Assembly: GCA_024680835.1 (NCBI GenBank)
Contig: JAILBP010000188.1
Span: 1 to 8,173 of the forward strand
DNA length: 8,173 nucleotides
Reading direction: 5' to 3'
Source of the DNA: RGIG6904 sp024680835
Lineage (GTDB): Bacteria > Bacillota > Clostridia > Lachnospirales > Lachnospiraceae
In this document: piece after piece, positions 1-7,641 of the stretch
Position numbering within the stretch: position 1 is the stretch's first letter
Layout: each line of letters starts with the position of its first letter
Translations under genes and position numbers: made by a program
Notes under the pieces: model-generated
Database searches by the model: none
The model's input: only the letters and a program-made list of their open reading frames with translations
Told to the model about the DNA's origin: nothing

Positions 1-60
1 GATACCATGACAGAGATAACCGAAGGTTTGAGTGAGGGAGACAGAGTAATATTGCGATGA
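1..60 (+). CDS. C-terminal end of an upstream membrane-fusion (HlyD/RND-type) adaptor, partial
   Basis: Only the last 19 codons are in the window, read in frame 1 to a TGA at 58-60. The peptide contains TEITEGLSEGDRVI. This matches the terminal motif of membrane-fusion proteins of the HlyD/MacA type, where a short beta strand is followed by 'GL.EGD.V' at the very end of the membrane-proximal domain. The same motif closes the first module of the next gene (EVLSGLSEGDQV, codons 388-399) and, less exactly, its second module (AGGLEEGMSI). The stop overlaps the next start as ATGA, indicating translational coupling in one operon. Very little protein is visible, so the family call relies on this short motif plus context. 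Confidence 0.6.
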   Translation, partial: DTMTEITEGLSEGDRVILR

Positions 61-2201
61 AGAATAAGAGGATGTATATAAAGAGAATATGCTGCATGGT
101 CTTTGGCGCAATACTGTTATTAAACGGCTGCGGAAAGAATACGGACAAACCGGCGGAGGATGTTGTTGAGCTTGTGGATCCGGTCACCATGTCAACAGGC
201 AGCGCTACGGTGGAGAGACGGAATATCTATGATTACAAGGTATATTCGGCTATATGCTGTCCGCCTGTTGAAGAATGCGAGAGCACATCTGATTTTAGAT
301 TTAAGGCTTATGAGAAGGTGCCCGGAGAAGATGTTGAAACCGGTGACGTGTTGCTGTCAGGGGATACGACAGATATAGACCAGCAGATCGAAAATGCAAA
401 AGAGGGGATAGATTCCCTCAAGGAGTCTCACACTCAGGGTCTGGACCGTCTCAAACAGGCTCAGTCAGATGCGACAAAAAATTATGAGGAGATACAGAAG
501 GCTCTTGATGAAATAGCGGCGAAGGAGCCGGATGAGGATAAACCGGAGCATGATGAATGGCAGGCGGAGTATGATCCTGTCTATTCCAAGAGCTTATATG
601 CAAAGCTTGCAAAAGACAGGGCAGATGAGCAGATTAAAGAAAATAACGAACTATTCGAGCTGGATCTTGCCAGAGCTAACGATCAGCTTGAAGAGCTGTA
701 TGATATCAGGGATAAGAGCGGACTTGTAGCAGGGGCGGAAGGTACTATGTTAGCTATAAGGCTCAATGACCGCGGCAATTACAAGACCGGATACTACCGC
801 GGTGAGTGGATAGGCAAGAACACGGTCATATCCGCAGTGGGAGACACCTCCAAAAAAGAATTGAGATGTGACTACATAAGTCCGGGCACCATCACTGCCG
901 CTGAAGAAGTATATGCCATAGTTGACGGTAAACGTATAGAGGTGGAATATCGTCCGCTGTCAACTGATGAATATAACAGATTGATGGAACAGAACGGTTC
1001 AGTGTACGGGTGCTTTGATATCGTATCCGGCGAGGATTCCATAGATCAGGGCGATTTCGCTGTGATAGTGATAGTATCCTCCGCCAAAGAGGATGTTCTG
1101 ACTGTGCCGGGTGACGCAGTTTCTTATTCCGGGTCCGATGCCTATGTATATGTTATGGATGGTGCAAACTATGTCCAAAAGTCGGTGAGACTGGGGCTGA
1201 GCGACGGATATTTTACGGAAGTTTTGTCAGGACTTTCCGAGGGAGATCAGGTCAAGAGTGAGTACAAACTTTCCGGTGGTGCAAATAAAGCCACGTTGGA
1301 ATACGGAAATATAAGCTCAAAGTTTGAGGCTACAGGGTATGTTTTTTATGCCTCAGCCACACCGGTGACAAATCCGGTGGAGCACGGCACGGTATATTTT
1401 GATGAGATATGCGTCAGTGTTAACGAGCAGGTTGAGGAAGGTCAGGTGCTGGCAAAAGTTCATGTGGTGAGTGACAGCATTGAGACGGGACGTACGGAGA
1501 GGGAGATCACCCGCCTGAAGGAAAAGATATCTTACCTGCGTTCAAAGGGCGAGGATGAGAATAAATACCTTATAGAGTCCGCACAAAATGATCTGTCCAA
1601 AAAGCAGGAGTATCTGGAGGAGCTGTATTCGGATGCGGCAGTTACGGAGATAAAGGCGCCGGAGGCAGGTATGATCACATCTGTCACGGGAAAAGAGTCC
1701 GGTGAGCTTCTGTATAGTAAAGAAGAGATACTGTCCATAGCAAACGGTCAGTCATGTTTTATCATGGTGGAGGATGGCGACGGAAAGCTGTCCTACGGCA
1801 ATACGGTGACTGTATCCTATAAAGATGACGCGGGCGGCACTAAGACCGCAGAAGGTCTTGTGGCAACGGCAAATCCAATGTGCCTTGGCAAGAGCCTTAC
1901 GACAGGTTATGCCCTGGTTCAGCTCTCTGCTGAGGCTGTGGCGGAGATAGAAGGCAGCACCAGAAATTCGGATGGCTGGTGGAGTGTTACCAGAGTGTCG
2001 GTGACTGCGGATCTGCGCAATATGGACAACGTGCTGTTGATACCGAAGTCGGCTGTAAATCAGCAGATGGGTGCAACTTACGTGACTGTAACAGACAAAG
2101 ACGGCAACATAAAAGAGCAGGCCTTTGTGGCCGGTGGCTCAGACGCATCAAACTACTGGGTAGCAGGCGGTCTTGAGGAGGGTATGAGCATATGCTGGTG
2201 A
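57..2201 (+). CDS. Lipoprotein with two tandem membrane-fusion (HlyD/MacA-like) adaptor modules, for the downstream ABC exporter
   Basis: This probably acts as the extracytoplasmic adaptor of the ABC exporter encoded by the next three genes. Residues 1-24 form a lipoprotein signal peptide: a basic start, then a hydrophobic stretch, with lipobox L-N-G-C and the lipidated cysteine at 25. Module 1 has a lipoyl-type half near 80-105, a charged coiled coil at about 105-215, the second lipoyl half near 220-265, a barrel at about 270-345, and a membrane-proximal domain ending EVLSGLSEGDQV (388-399). Module 2 restarts at about 413: lipoyl half to 475, a short coiled coil at 478-525, the second half with EIKAPEAGMI (531-540), a barrel, and a C-terminal domain from 655 to GGLEEGMSICW. 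Usual adaptors are 350-450 residues with one module, so this is a fusion or internal duplication. ATG 57 is the only good start and overlaps the upstream stop (ATGA). GAGGGAG at 34-40 is rather distant, so coupling probably drives initiation. The role as adaptor is strong; the cargo is unknown. Confidence 0.85.
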   Translation: MKNKRMYIKRICCMVFGAILLLNGCGKNTDKPAEDVVELVDPVTMSTGSATVERRNIYDYKVYSAICCPPVEECESTSDFRFKAYEKVPGEDVETGDVLLSGDTTDIDQQIENAKEGIDSLKESHTQGLDRLKQAQSDATKNYEEIQKALDEIAAKEPDEDKPEHDEWQAEYDPVYSKSLYAKLAKDRADEQIKENNELFELDLARANDQLEELYDIRDKSGLVAGAEGTMLAIRLNDRGNYKTGYYRGEWIGKNTVISAVGDTSKKELRCDYISPGTITAAEEVYAIVDGKRIEVEYRPLSTDEYNRLMEQNGSVYGCFDIVSGEDSIDQGDFAVIVIVSSAKEDVLTVPGDAVSYSGSDAYVYVMDGANYVQKSVRLGLSDGYFTEVLSGLSEGDQVKSEYKLSGGANKATLEYGNISSKFEATGYVFYASATPVTNPVEHGTVYFDEICVSVNEQVEEGQVLAKVHVVSDSIETGRTEREITRLKEKISYLRSKGEDENKYLIESAQNDLSKKQEYLEELYSDAAVTEIKAPEAGMITSVTGKESGELLYSKEEILSIANGQSCFIMVEDGDGKLSYGNTVTVSYKDDAGGTKTAEGLVATANPMCLGKSLTTGYALVQLSAEAVAEIEGSTRNSDGWWSVTRVSVTADLRNMDNVLLIPKSAVNQQMGATYVTVTDKDGNIKEQAFVAGGSDASNYWVAGGLEEGMSICW
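2175..2182 (+). promoter_or_regulatory. Ribosome binding site of the permease gene
   Basis: GAGGAGGG lies inside the last codons of the adaptor gene, nine bases before ATG 2192. It favours that start over the in-frame ATG at 2204, which would be 21 bases away. Confidence 0.75.
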
Positions 2202-4993
2202 TAATGCTCCGGAAGATAAGAAATAAAAAATGGATGAACTTAAGCCTTCTGTTGGGCTGCATTCTCCTGGTGGCTACCGCTGTGAGTTTTCCCCTCTATG
2301 AGGCTGCGGCCTATGACAGGATGTTAAGGGACGAGTTTGAGCACTATAAGGCTGCGGAAGGGCAGTGGCCGGCTGAATTTGACCTCATGATCTCCTCCAA
2401 GAAGGAAAAGGGCGGTAAGACCATAAAAAAGATTGAGGATCTAATCCCGAATCTTTACAGTGACATCGGGTTGACCGAACATGATACTATAAAATATTAC
2501 ACGCTGGTCAGGGCGGAGGTTGCGTCGGAATTGATGCGAAATGACGCGGCCGAGCTGAATGCCAGACTGGGAGCAAAGACGGATCTTGCGTCACATATCA
2601 ATATGCTGGATGGTTCCATGTATTCGGAAAGCGGCGTAAATGAGGACGGCGCCATAGAAGTCGTGGTGAGCGAGCAGTGTCTGAGTTCACAGGGATATCT
2701 TCTGGGTGAGACCTTCAAGTACAAGGCGCTGAGAGATCCTGATGGCAACCCCTTGCGTTTCTGTATTTGCGGCGTATATGAGCCGGTCAAAGGAGATGAT
2801 TTTTACTGGAATGAAAAAGACGGAGAGTTCAACGATATGGGACTCATGGAACCCGCTCTTTTTGACAGGCTCTTTACGGGTGAGAATGCAGGAAGATACA
2901 ATCTTTTGTGTTATTACACAGCACGTTTTGAATATGAGGATCTGGGTTACAGGGATGTGGACAGCCTCATAGAGAAAACGGATTATTATGTTAATGAGAG
3001 CCCGTACCGTACTGTAATAGACGAGCCCGGTTATATGGAGGTGCTGGAGGATTATAAGGCCAAGCAGGCCAGGATCAGCGCAACTCTTGCGATCCTGCAG
3101 TTTCCTGTGCTGATAATGCTGGCAGCCTTTCTTCTCATGATATCTTCGCAGATGTATGAGATGGAGAGAAACGAGATATCCGTGATAAAGAGCCGCGGAA
3201 GTTCAGGCTTCCAAATATTCATGCTCTATCTTTATCAGGCATTGACACTGGTGATAACAGGCGCGTTGTTTGGTATACCTCTGGGAATGTTATTTGCTTC
3301 GCTGCTGGGGTCTACCAGAAACTTCCTGGTATTTGATCTGAGCGAGACCATGAGCATCAGCTTTAACAGCTCTGCTGCGATATACGCCGGCGGCGCTATG
3401 TTTGCGGCGCTTCTGTGCCTCACGTTACCTGCTATAAAACACAGCAGGGTTTCCATAGTAGGACTCAAGCAACAGAGAGTGACCAGAAAAAAACCGTTGT
3501 GGGAGCGTCTTTATCTTGATTTTATCATCATGGCAGTGGCGTTTTACGCGTATTACAGCTTCAGCAAAAGCTCTTCGGATATGGCAGAGAGCGTGCTGAA
3601 CCGCAAGGCTTTGGATCCGCTCCTGTATCTTTCATCATCATTGATGATCATAGGACTGGGTCTGCTCTTTCTGCGTTTGCAGCCCCTGTTCCTCAGGGTG
3701 ATATACTGGCTCGGAAAGAGATTCTGGCATCCGGCTCCGTATATCGCTTTTATGGAAAACATAAAGAACGGGCGCAAACAGCAGCTTATCATGTTGTTTC
3801 TGCTGATGACGGTGTCCCTCGGTATGTACCACTCCACCGTAGCCAGGACCATCGTGGAGAATGCTGTCAGAAATACGGATTATGCTGACGGCTGCGATCT
3901 GTTATTCAGAGAGGTATGGCAGCAGACCGTCGATACCAACGGAGCCAGCACAGGCATATATGTGGAGCCGGATGTCACAAAATATGTGGACGCTCCTTTT
4001 GCGGAGTCCTTTACCAGAGTTTATAACATGGCAAATGTGGAGGCAGATGCCGGGAAAGCCGGAAAACTGCCGGTGAATCTGATGGGAATACACACTAAGG
4101 AATACGGCAGTCTCACCTGGGTTGATACGGAGCTTAACGGACAGCAGTACTATAAGTTGTTGAACGAGCTGGCGGTTGTTGAGGACGGACTTCTGGTATC
4201 CGCCAATTTCAGGGACAAGCAGGGACTTAAGACCGGAGACAGCATCACCTGCAAAAATGAAAACGGCAAGAGCTTTTCCGGAGTGATCCTGGATTTCTTT
4301 GATTACTGGCCGGGCTATGCCTCAAGGGTGAACGTGCAACAGGCTGACGGCACTATAACCGTAGAGGATTCCTATCTTGTGGTAACTCATTTTTCACTGC
4401 TCAAGGAAAAACTTGGTGACGAGCCATACGAGGTAATGGTGAAGATGAAGCCGGACGCAAAAGAATCCGATGTGAATGCCTGGTTGACTGATAAAAAAGT
4501 GAGACTTACCAGATATGTCAATCGAAACGTAGATTTAGAGAACGCACAGACGGATCCTCTGTTACAGGGAACCAACGGAGTGCTGACCATGGGATTTGTG
4601 GTAACATTGATCCTGTGCGCTGTGGGTTACCTCATATACTGGATCATGTCACTCAAGGAGAGAGAGCTTGTATTCGGTGTGCTGAGAGCTTCCGGAATGC
4701 ACACGGCAGAACTTTTCTTCATGCTGTTTCTGGAGCAGCTGTTCTGTGGAGTGCTGTCCATCGTTGCCGGACTTGGCATAGGAAAGCTCACATCTGAGCT
4801 TTTCGTGCCGATATTGCAGCAGGTATATGCATCTTCGATACAGCTTCTGCCCATGGTACTCATAACACGCGCAGAGGATCTGTGGAGACTGGTAGCGGTG
4901 ATCGCGGCTGTTTTGATCGCATGTCTGGCAGTTTTGAGTGTACTGTTGTTAAAGATGAATGTAGCTAAGGCTCTTAAGCTGGGAGAAGAATAA
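2192..4993 (+). CDS. FtsX/MacB-type ABC transporter permease, ten membrane segments, two extracytoplasmic domains
   Basis: This is the membrane subunit of an ABC exporter of the FtsX/LolCE/MacB (type VII-like) class. Hydrophobic segments lie near residues 16-36, 296-318, 340-372, 392-414, 440-457, 477-505, 530-548, 796-819, 838-868 and 898-922. The order is one helix, a large outer domain (about 37-295), three helices, two linker helices, one helix, a second outer domain (about 550-795), and three helices. This is two FtsX-like halves joined by a two-helix linker. Both halves carry the cytoplasmic loop typical of the family after their second helix: ERNEISVIKSRGSS (325-338) and KERELVFGVLRASGM (822-836). 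MacB itself is a four-helix homodimer, so this protein resembles a covalent pseudodimer. The start overlaps the adaptor gene by 10 bases. The outer domains show nothing I recognise, so substrate prediction is not possible; lipid, peptide or lipoprotein export are all open. Confidence 0.88.
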   Translation: MLVIMLRKIRNKKWMNLSLLLGCILLVATAVSFPLYEAAAYDRMLRDEFEHYKAAEGQWPAEFDLMISSKKEKGGKTIKKIEDLIPNLYSDIGLTEHDTIKYYTLVRAEVASELMRNDAAELNARLGAKTDLASHINMLDGSMYSESGVNEDGAIEVVVSEQCLSSQGYLLGETFKYKALRDPDGNPLRFCICGVYEPVKGDDFYWNEKDGEFNDMGLMEPALFDRLFTGENAGRYNLLCYYTARFEYEDLGYRDVDSLIEKTDYYVNESPYRTVIDEPGYMEVLEDYKAKQARISATLAILQFPVLIMLAAFLLMISSQMYEMERNEISVIKSRGSSGFQIFMLYLYQALTLVITGALFGIPLGMLFASLLGSTRNFLVFDLSETMSISFNSSAAIYAGGAMFAALLCLTLPAIKHSRVSIVGLKQQRVTRKKPLWERLYLDFIIMAVAFYAYYSFSKSSSDMAESVLNRKALDPLLYLSSSLMIIGLGLLFLRLQPLFLRVIYWLGKRFWHPAPYIAFMENIKNGRKQQLIMLFLLMTVSLGMYHSTVARTIVENAVRNTDYADGCDLLFREVWQQTVDTNGASTGIYVEPDVTKYVDAPFAESFTRVYNMANVEADAGKAGKLPVNLMGIHTKEYGSLTWVDTELNGQQYYKLLNELAVVEDGLLVSANFRDKQGLKTGDSITCKNENGKSFSGVILDFFDYWPGYASRVNVQQADGTITVEDSYLVVTHFSLLKEKLGDEPYEVMVKMKPDAKESDVNAWLTDKKVRLTRYVNRNVDLENAQTDPLLQGTNGVLTMGFVVTLILCAVGYLIYWIMSLKERELVFGVLRASGMHTAELFFMLFLEQLFCGVLSIVAGLGIGKLTSELFVPILQQVYASSIQLLPMVLITRAEDLWRLVAVIAAVLIACLAVLSVLLLKMNVAKALKLGEE

Positions 4994-4994
4994 T

Positions 4995-5690
4995 ATGTCA
5001 AATGTTATAGAGCTTGAGAATATTTACAGGAGTTTTCCGGTGCCCGGGGGAGAATTCATGGCTTTGAAGGGCATAACTGCCCAGATTCCCGAGTCCTGTT
5101 TTGTGATATTGAAAGGGCGTTCCGGATCCGGTAAGACTACCCTGCTCAATATAATCTGTACTCTGGATAAGCCAACCAGCGGAGTGGTGAAGCTTGAAGG
5201 GCATGGCGTAGCGGAGCTCACCGACTATCAGAAAGAGGAGTTAAGACGCAAAAAAATGGGCTTCGTCTTTCAGTCGGTGTCCCTTATCCCGTCGCTGAAC
5301 GCTTTTCAGAATGTGGAGTTTTCAATGCGTATGGCGGGCATAGCACCGGGACCGGAGCGTGACAGAAGAGTAGAGGAATGTCTTCGCATGGTGGGGCTTA
5401 AAAACCGTATGACACATATGCCGGCTGAGATGTCCGGCGGTGAGCAGCAGCGAGTTGCCATAGCAAGAGCCCTGGCCCACAGACCGAGGCTGTTGCTGGC
5501 GGATGAGCCCACAGCAGAGCTTGACAGCTCAATGGCAGTGCAGATAGCGAAGCTTTTCACCCGCATCAGTGCGGAGGAGGGTATCAGCATACTGATGACC
5601 ACCCATGATGTGGGACTTATGGGAGCGGCGGATATGATCATCGAGTTGGAGAATGGAGAGCGGATAGATGGCGGCCGAGACACAGAATGA
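4995..5690 (+). CDS. ABC transporter ATP-binding protein (MacB/LolD-like), first ATPase
   Basis: This cytoplasmic ATPase probably powers the permease encoded just upstream. At 231 residues it has the normal length for a LolD/MacB-type nucleotide-binding subunit. Visible motifs are Walker A GRSGSGKTT (41-49), Q-loop Q93 in VFQ, signature MSGGEQQR (146-153), Walker B LLLADEP with D170 and catalytic E171, the D-loop stretch TAELD (173-177; TGxLD is more usual) and the switch histidine H204 in TTHD. All residues needed for hydrolysis are present. The start is one base after the permease stop, with GGGAG at 4981-4985 as ribosome binding site. The end overlaps the next ATPase gene by 23 bases. It is a different protein from that second ATPase, so the pair may form a heterodimer on the two-half permease; homodimers that alternate cannot be excluded. 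Confidence 0.93.
   Translation: MSNVIELENIYRSFPVPGGEFMALKGITAQIPESCFVILKGRSGSGKTTLLNIICTLDKPTSGVVKLEGHGVAELTDYQKEELRRKKMGFVFQSVSLIPSLNAFQNVEFSMRMAGIAPGPERDRRVEECLRMVGLKNRMTHMPAEMSGGEQQRVAIARALAHRPRLLLADEPTAELDSSMAVQIAKLFTRISAEEGISILMTTHDVGLMGAADMIIELENGERIDGGRDTE
5655..5660 (+). promoter_or_regulatory. Ribosome binding site of the second ATPase gene
   Basis: GGAGAG lies within the end of the preceding gene, seven bases before ATG 5668. An in-frame TAG at 5665-5667 directly precedes this ATG, so the reading frame cannot begin further upstream. The later in-frame ATG at 5710 has no comparable site. Confidence 0.65.
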
Positions 5691-6576
5691 AGCAAAAAAT
5701 GATGAATACATGATACGGGCTGACAATCTCGTGAAGATATACAAGACCAAAGAGACGGAGGTTTTGGCGCTTCAGGGTCTTGATCTCACTGTTGAAAGGG
5801 GCGAGCTTACAGCCATAATAGGAAATTCCGGCAGCGGTAAGTCCACTTTCCTGAATATGATAGGCGGCCTTGACAGACCCAGCGCAGGCGCTCTTTTCGT
5901 CATGGGCAGCAATCTTTTCACCATGACGGAGAAGGAGCTTGTATCCTACAAGAGGGATGCGGTAGGTTTCGTGTGGCAGAATAACGGACGTAATATGCTG
6001 CCGTATCTTTCAGCCCTTGACAATGTGATGATGCCGATGCAGCTTTCCGGCACCAGAAACAGACGCGAGAAGGCGAAGGAACTTTTAGAGCTGGTAGGAA
6101 TGTCGCACAAGAGCGCCAGCAGGATGAATATGTTGTCCGGAGGTGAGCAGCAGCGTGTGGCAATAGCAATTGCTTTGGCAAATTCACCTGCACTGCTGCT
6201 GGCAGATGAGCCCACCGGCAGCGTGGACAGAAAGACTGCAGATTACATTTTCGATGTTTTCTCGGAACTCAACAGAAACGGTCAGACCATATTGATAGTA
6301 ACTCATGACATGACCTTGTCCAAAAAGGTCAGGAGAGTCGTGGCTATACGAGACGGAAAGATCAGCTCCGAGAGAGTGCTCAAGGAAGGCTTTGCGGAGA
6401 GAGTTACGGAATCGGGATCAGACCTTTCGGATGTGGAGACCCAGGACGAGTTTTCCGTTCTGGATCGTGCAGGAAGACTGCAGCTTCCCCATGAGATGTT
6501 GGAGAGCCTGGATCTTTCTGACAACAAGGTAAAATTGTCTGTGAAGGACGGACAGATAGTGATCAGCAAGCCTTGA
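5668..6576 (+). CDS. ABC transporter ATP-binding protein with C-terminal AbrB-like domain, second ATPase
   Basis: This is a second cytoplasmic ATPase of the same exporter. Motifs: Walker A GNSGSGKST (52-60), Q-loop Q104 within FVWQ, signature LSGGEQQR (156-163), Walker B LLLADEP with D180 and E181, GSVD (184-187), and switch histidine H213 in THD. All look catalytically intact. After the ATPase core (to about 240) comes an acidic linker and then a segment of about 38 residues (262-299) of the form FSVLDRAGRLQLP...L..LDLSDNKVKLSVKDGQIVI. This matches the swapped-hairpin beta-barrel seen in AbrB/SpoVT-type proteins. From memory, similar DRAGRLQLP tails occur on FtsX-linked ATPases of Actinobacteria and Firmicutes. 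In AbrB proteins the fold dimerises and binds DNA; here a dimerisation or partner-sorting role is more likely, but that is inference. The gene overlaps the first ATPase by 23 bases. Confidence 0.9.
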   Translation: MAAETQNEAKNDEYMIRADNLVKIYKTKETEVLALQGLDLTVERGELTAIIGNSGSGKSTFLNMIGGLDRPSAGALFVMGSNLFTMTEKELVSYKRDAVGFVWQNNGRNMLPYLSALDNVMMPMQLSGTRNRREKAKELLELVGMSHKSASRMNMLSGGEQQRVAIAIALANSPALLLADEPTGSVDRKTADYIFDVFSELNRNGQTILIVTHDMTLSKKVRRVVAIRDGKISSERVLKEGFAERVTESGSDLSDVETQDEFSVLDRAGRLQLPHEMLESLDLSDNKVKLSVKDGQIVISKP

Positions 6577-6618
6577 CGGTAAGTGGTGATAGTAACAGTT
6601 TAATAACAGCTGGATTTC

Positions 6619-6624
6619 AGGAGG
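6619..6624 (+). promoter_or_regulatory. Strong ribosome binding site of the first U32-like gene
   Basis: A perfect AGGAGG lies six bases before ATG 6631, and an in-frame TAG at 6625-6627 sits between them, which fixes the start. The rest of the 54-base gap (6577-6630) has no clear terminator and no convincing promoter pair. Confidence 0.85.
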
Positions 6625-6630
6625 TAGCAT

Positions 6631-7587
6631 ATGTCGTTAAAAGCCAGATTTCATCTGCCGGGACTACGGTACAATTACCCGCTTAATATGTTTTGGGTCA
6701 GTATGCTGGAGCATTATCCGGAGTATTTCAGGGATGATGTGGAGATTGCTTCGTTTTTTGGTGAATTTCCTATGTCCTTGTGGACGGGAGGACGCTATGT
6801 AGGCGGAGACCAGTGTGACGCCGGATACATCAAAAATGTTATTAAGGCGGTGAATGCCAAGGGAATACCGATCCGCTACACTTACACTAATCCGGAGATC
6901 ACGGAGGATGATCTCATGGATCCCTACTGCAATTTCTGCATGCAGTGCGCGGATAACGGTATGAATGAGGTAATGGTGTTCTCGCCACTGCTTGAAGAGT
7001 TCCTGCGCACCAAATATCCGAATTTCGCCTATAACAGCTCCACCTGCAAGGAGATAAAGGATATCGACACATTAAACGCAGAGATAGCAAAGGACTATAA
7101 ATATGTCGTATTGGACTATAACCTCAATAATAAATGGGAGCTGCTGGAGAAGGTGGAGCATCGGGAAAAGCTTGAGATACTGGTGAATACTCTGTGCATA
7201 CCAAATTGTCCCAGACGCGGTGAGCATTACAAAAACCAGGCCAGAAACGAACGTATAGCCATCAATAACAGGAAGCTCCCACCGGAGAAGCGAAAACCAT
7301 TGATCCCCTGGACCTGTGAGTACGGCGACCATAATTGTGTTCACACGATACAGGATTACAGCACCTTTGTAAAACCGGATGACATCTGGGAAAAATACAT
7401 TCCAATGGGTATCAATAATTTCAAGATCGAAGGACGCACAGCCAATCTGTTCTCGCTGATAGACACATACTGTCTCTTTATGTTAAAGCCTGAGAGGGCA
7501 GGAGAAGCACGCCTTCAGCTGCTGGCGAACCTTACTAAGGCCGGCATAATAAATATTTCGAGACCACGCCCGGGTAATTGGCCATAG
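6631..7587 (+). CDS. Divergent U32-peptidase-like protein with four-cysteine (putative Fe-S) motif, first paralog
   Basis: Function unknown. The 318-residue protein is soluble, with no signal peptide or membrane segment, so it is probably cytoplasmic. The pattern resembles a TIM-barrel U32 protein: W-x-GGR (51-55) where U32 proteins have their early G-R element, then a helix and a strand IPIRYTYTNP (79-88), SPLLEEFLR (118-126), SST (136-138), VVLDYNLN (159-166), and late GINNFKIEGRT (260-270), comparable to the U32 'KIEGR' motif. Cysteines C189-x3-C193 and C229-x6-C236 could hold a [4Fe-4S] cluster as in UbiU/UbiV, though the spacing and order differ. It also has CxxCxxC at 100-106. Known U32 members hydroxylate ubiquinone precursors (UbiU/V), tRNA (TrhP) or 23S rRNA (RlhA), and older members were called collagenases. 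Similarity here is by motif only. The gene follows the exporter and precedes a paralog, suggesting a paired job, perhaps linked to the exported product. Confidence 0.6.
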   Translation: MSLKARFHLPGLRYNYPLNMFWVSMLEHYPEYFRDDVEIASFFGEFPMSLWTGGRYVGGDQCDAGYIKNVIKAVNAKGIPIRYTYTNPEITEDDLMDPYCNFCMQCADNGMNEVMVFSPLLEEFLRTKYPNFAYNSSTCKEIKDIDTLNAEIAKDYKYVVLDYNLNNKWELLEKVEHREKLEILVNTLCIPNCPRRGEHYKNQARNERIAINNRKLPPEKRKPLIPWTCEYGDHNCVHTIQDYSTFVKPDDIWEKYIPMGINNFKIEGRTANLFSLIDTYCLFMLKPERAGEARLQLLANLTKAGIINISRPRPGNWP

Positions 7588-7641
7588 GGCATCAGGGTGA
7601 TCAAATGTTAAGCATTGGGAAGGGGGAAGAGCCCTGATGTC
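7588..7641 (+). repeat. 10-bp inverted repeat between the two U32-like genes (possible mRNA hairpin)
   Basis: GGCATCAGGG (7588-7597), starting right after the stop codon of the first paralog, pairs with CCCTGATGTC (7632-7641). Nine pairs are Watson-Crick and one is G-U. The 34-base loop contains a small nested hairpin, AATG/CATT (7604-7607 with 7613-7616). Competing pairings exist: AGGG 7621-7624 with CCCT 7632-7635, and GCCC 7631-7634 with GGGC 7642-7645. There is no T-run after it, so it is not a typical rho-independent terminator. It could tune translation or protect or process the mRNA between the two genes. Function is inferred from the pairing alone. Confidence 0.45.

Noticed and set aside
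2204..4993. Alternative permease start at ATG 2204
   Set aside because: The GAGGAGGG site is spaced nine bases from ATG 2192 and too far from 2204; the difference is only four residues.
4627..5001. 124-codon minus-strand open frame, and a similar one at 5306-5695
   Set aside because: Antisense to the permease C-terminus and the first ATPase, both with strong family motifs; these are shadow frames.
6573..6604. Possible promoter before the U32-like pair (TTGACG 6573-6578, TTTAAT 6599-6604)
   Set aside because: The spacing is 20 bases, too long for a good sigma-70-type promoter, and the -35 overlaps the ATPase stop codon.
6928..6948. Radical-SAM cluster motif in the first U32-like protein
   Set aside because: The spacing is CxxCxxC, not the CxxxCxxC of radical-SAM enzymes, and the paralog keeps only one cysteine.
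7588..7641. Rho-independent terminator
   Set aside because: The stem is followed by GGGCAACAAG, not a T-run, and the loop is too long.
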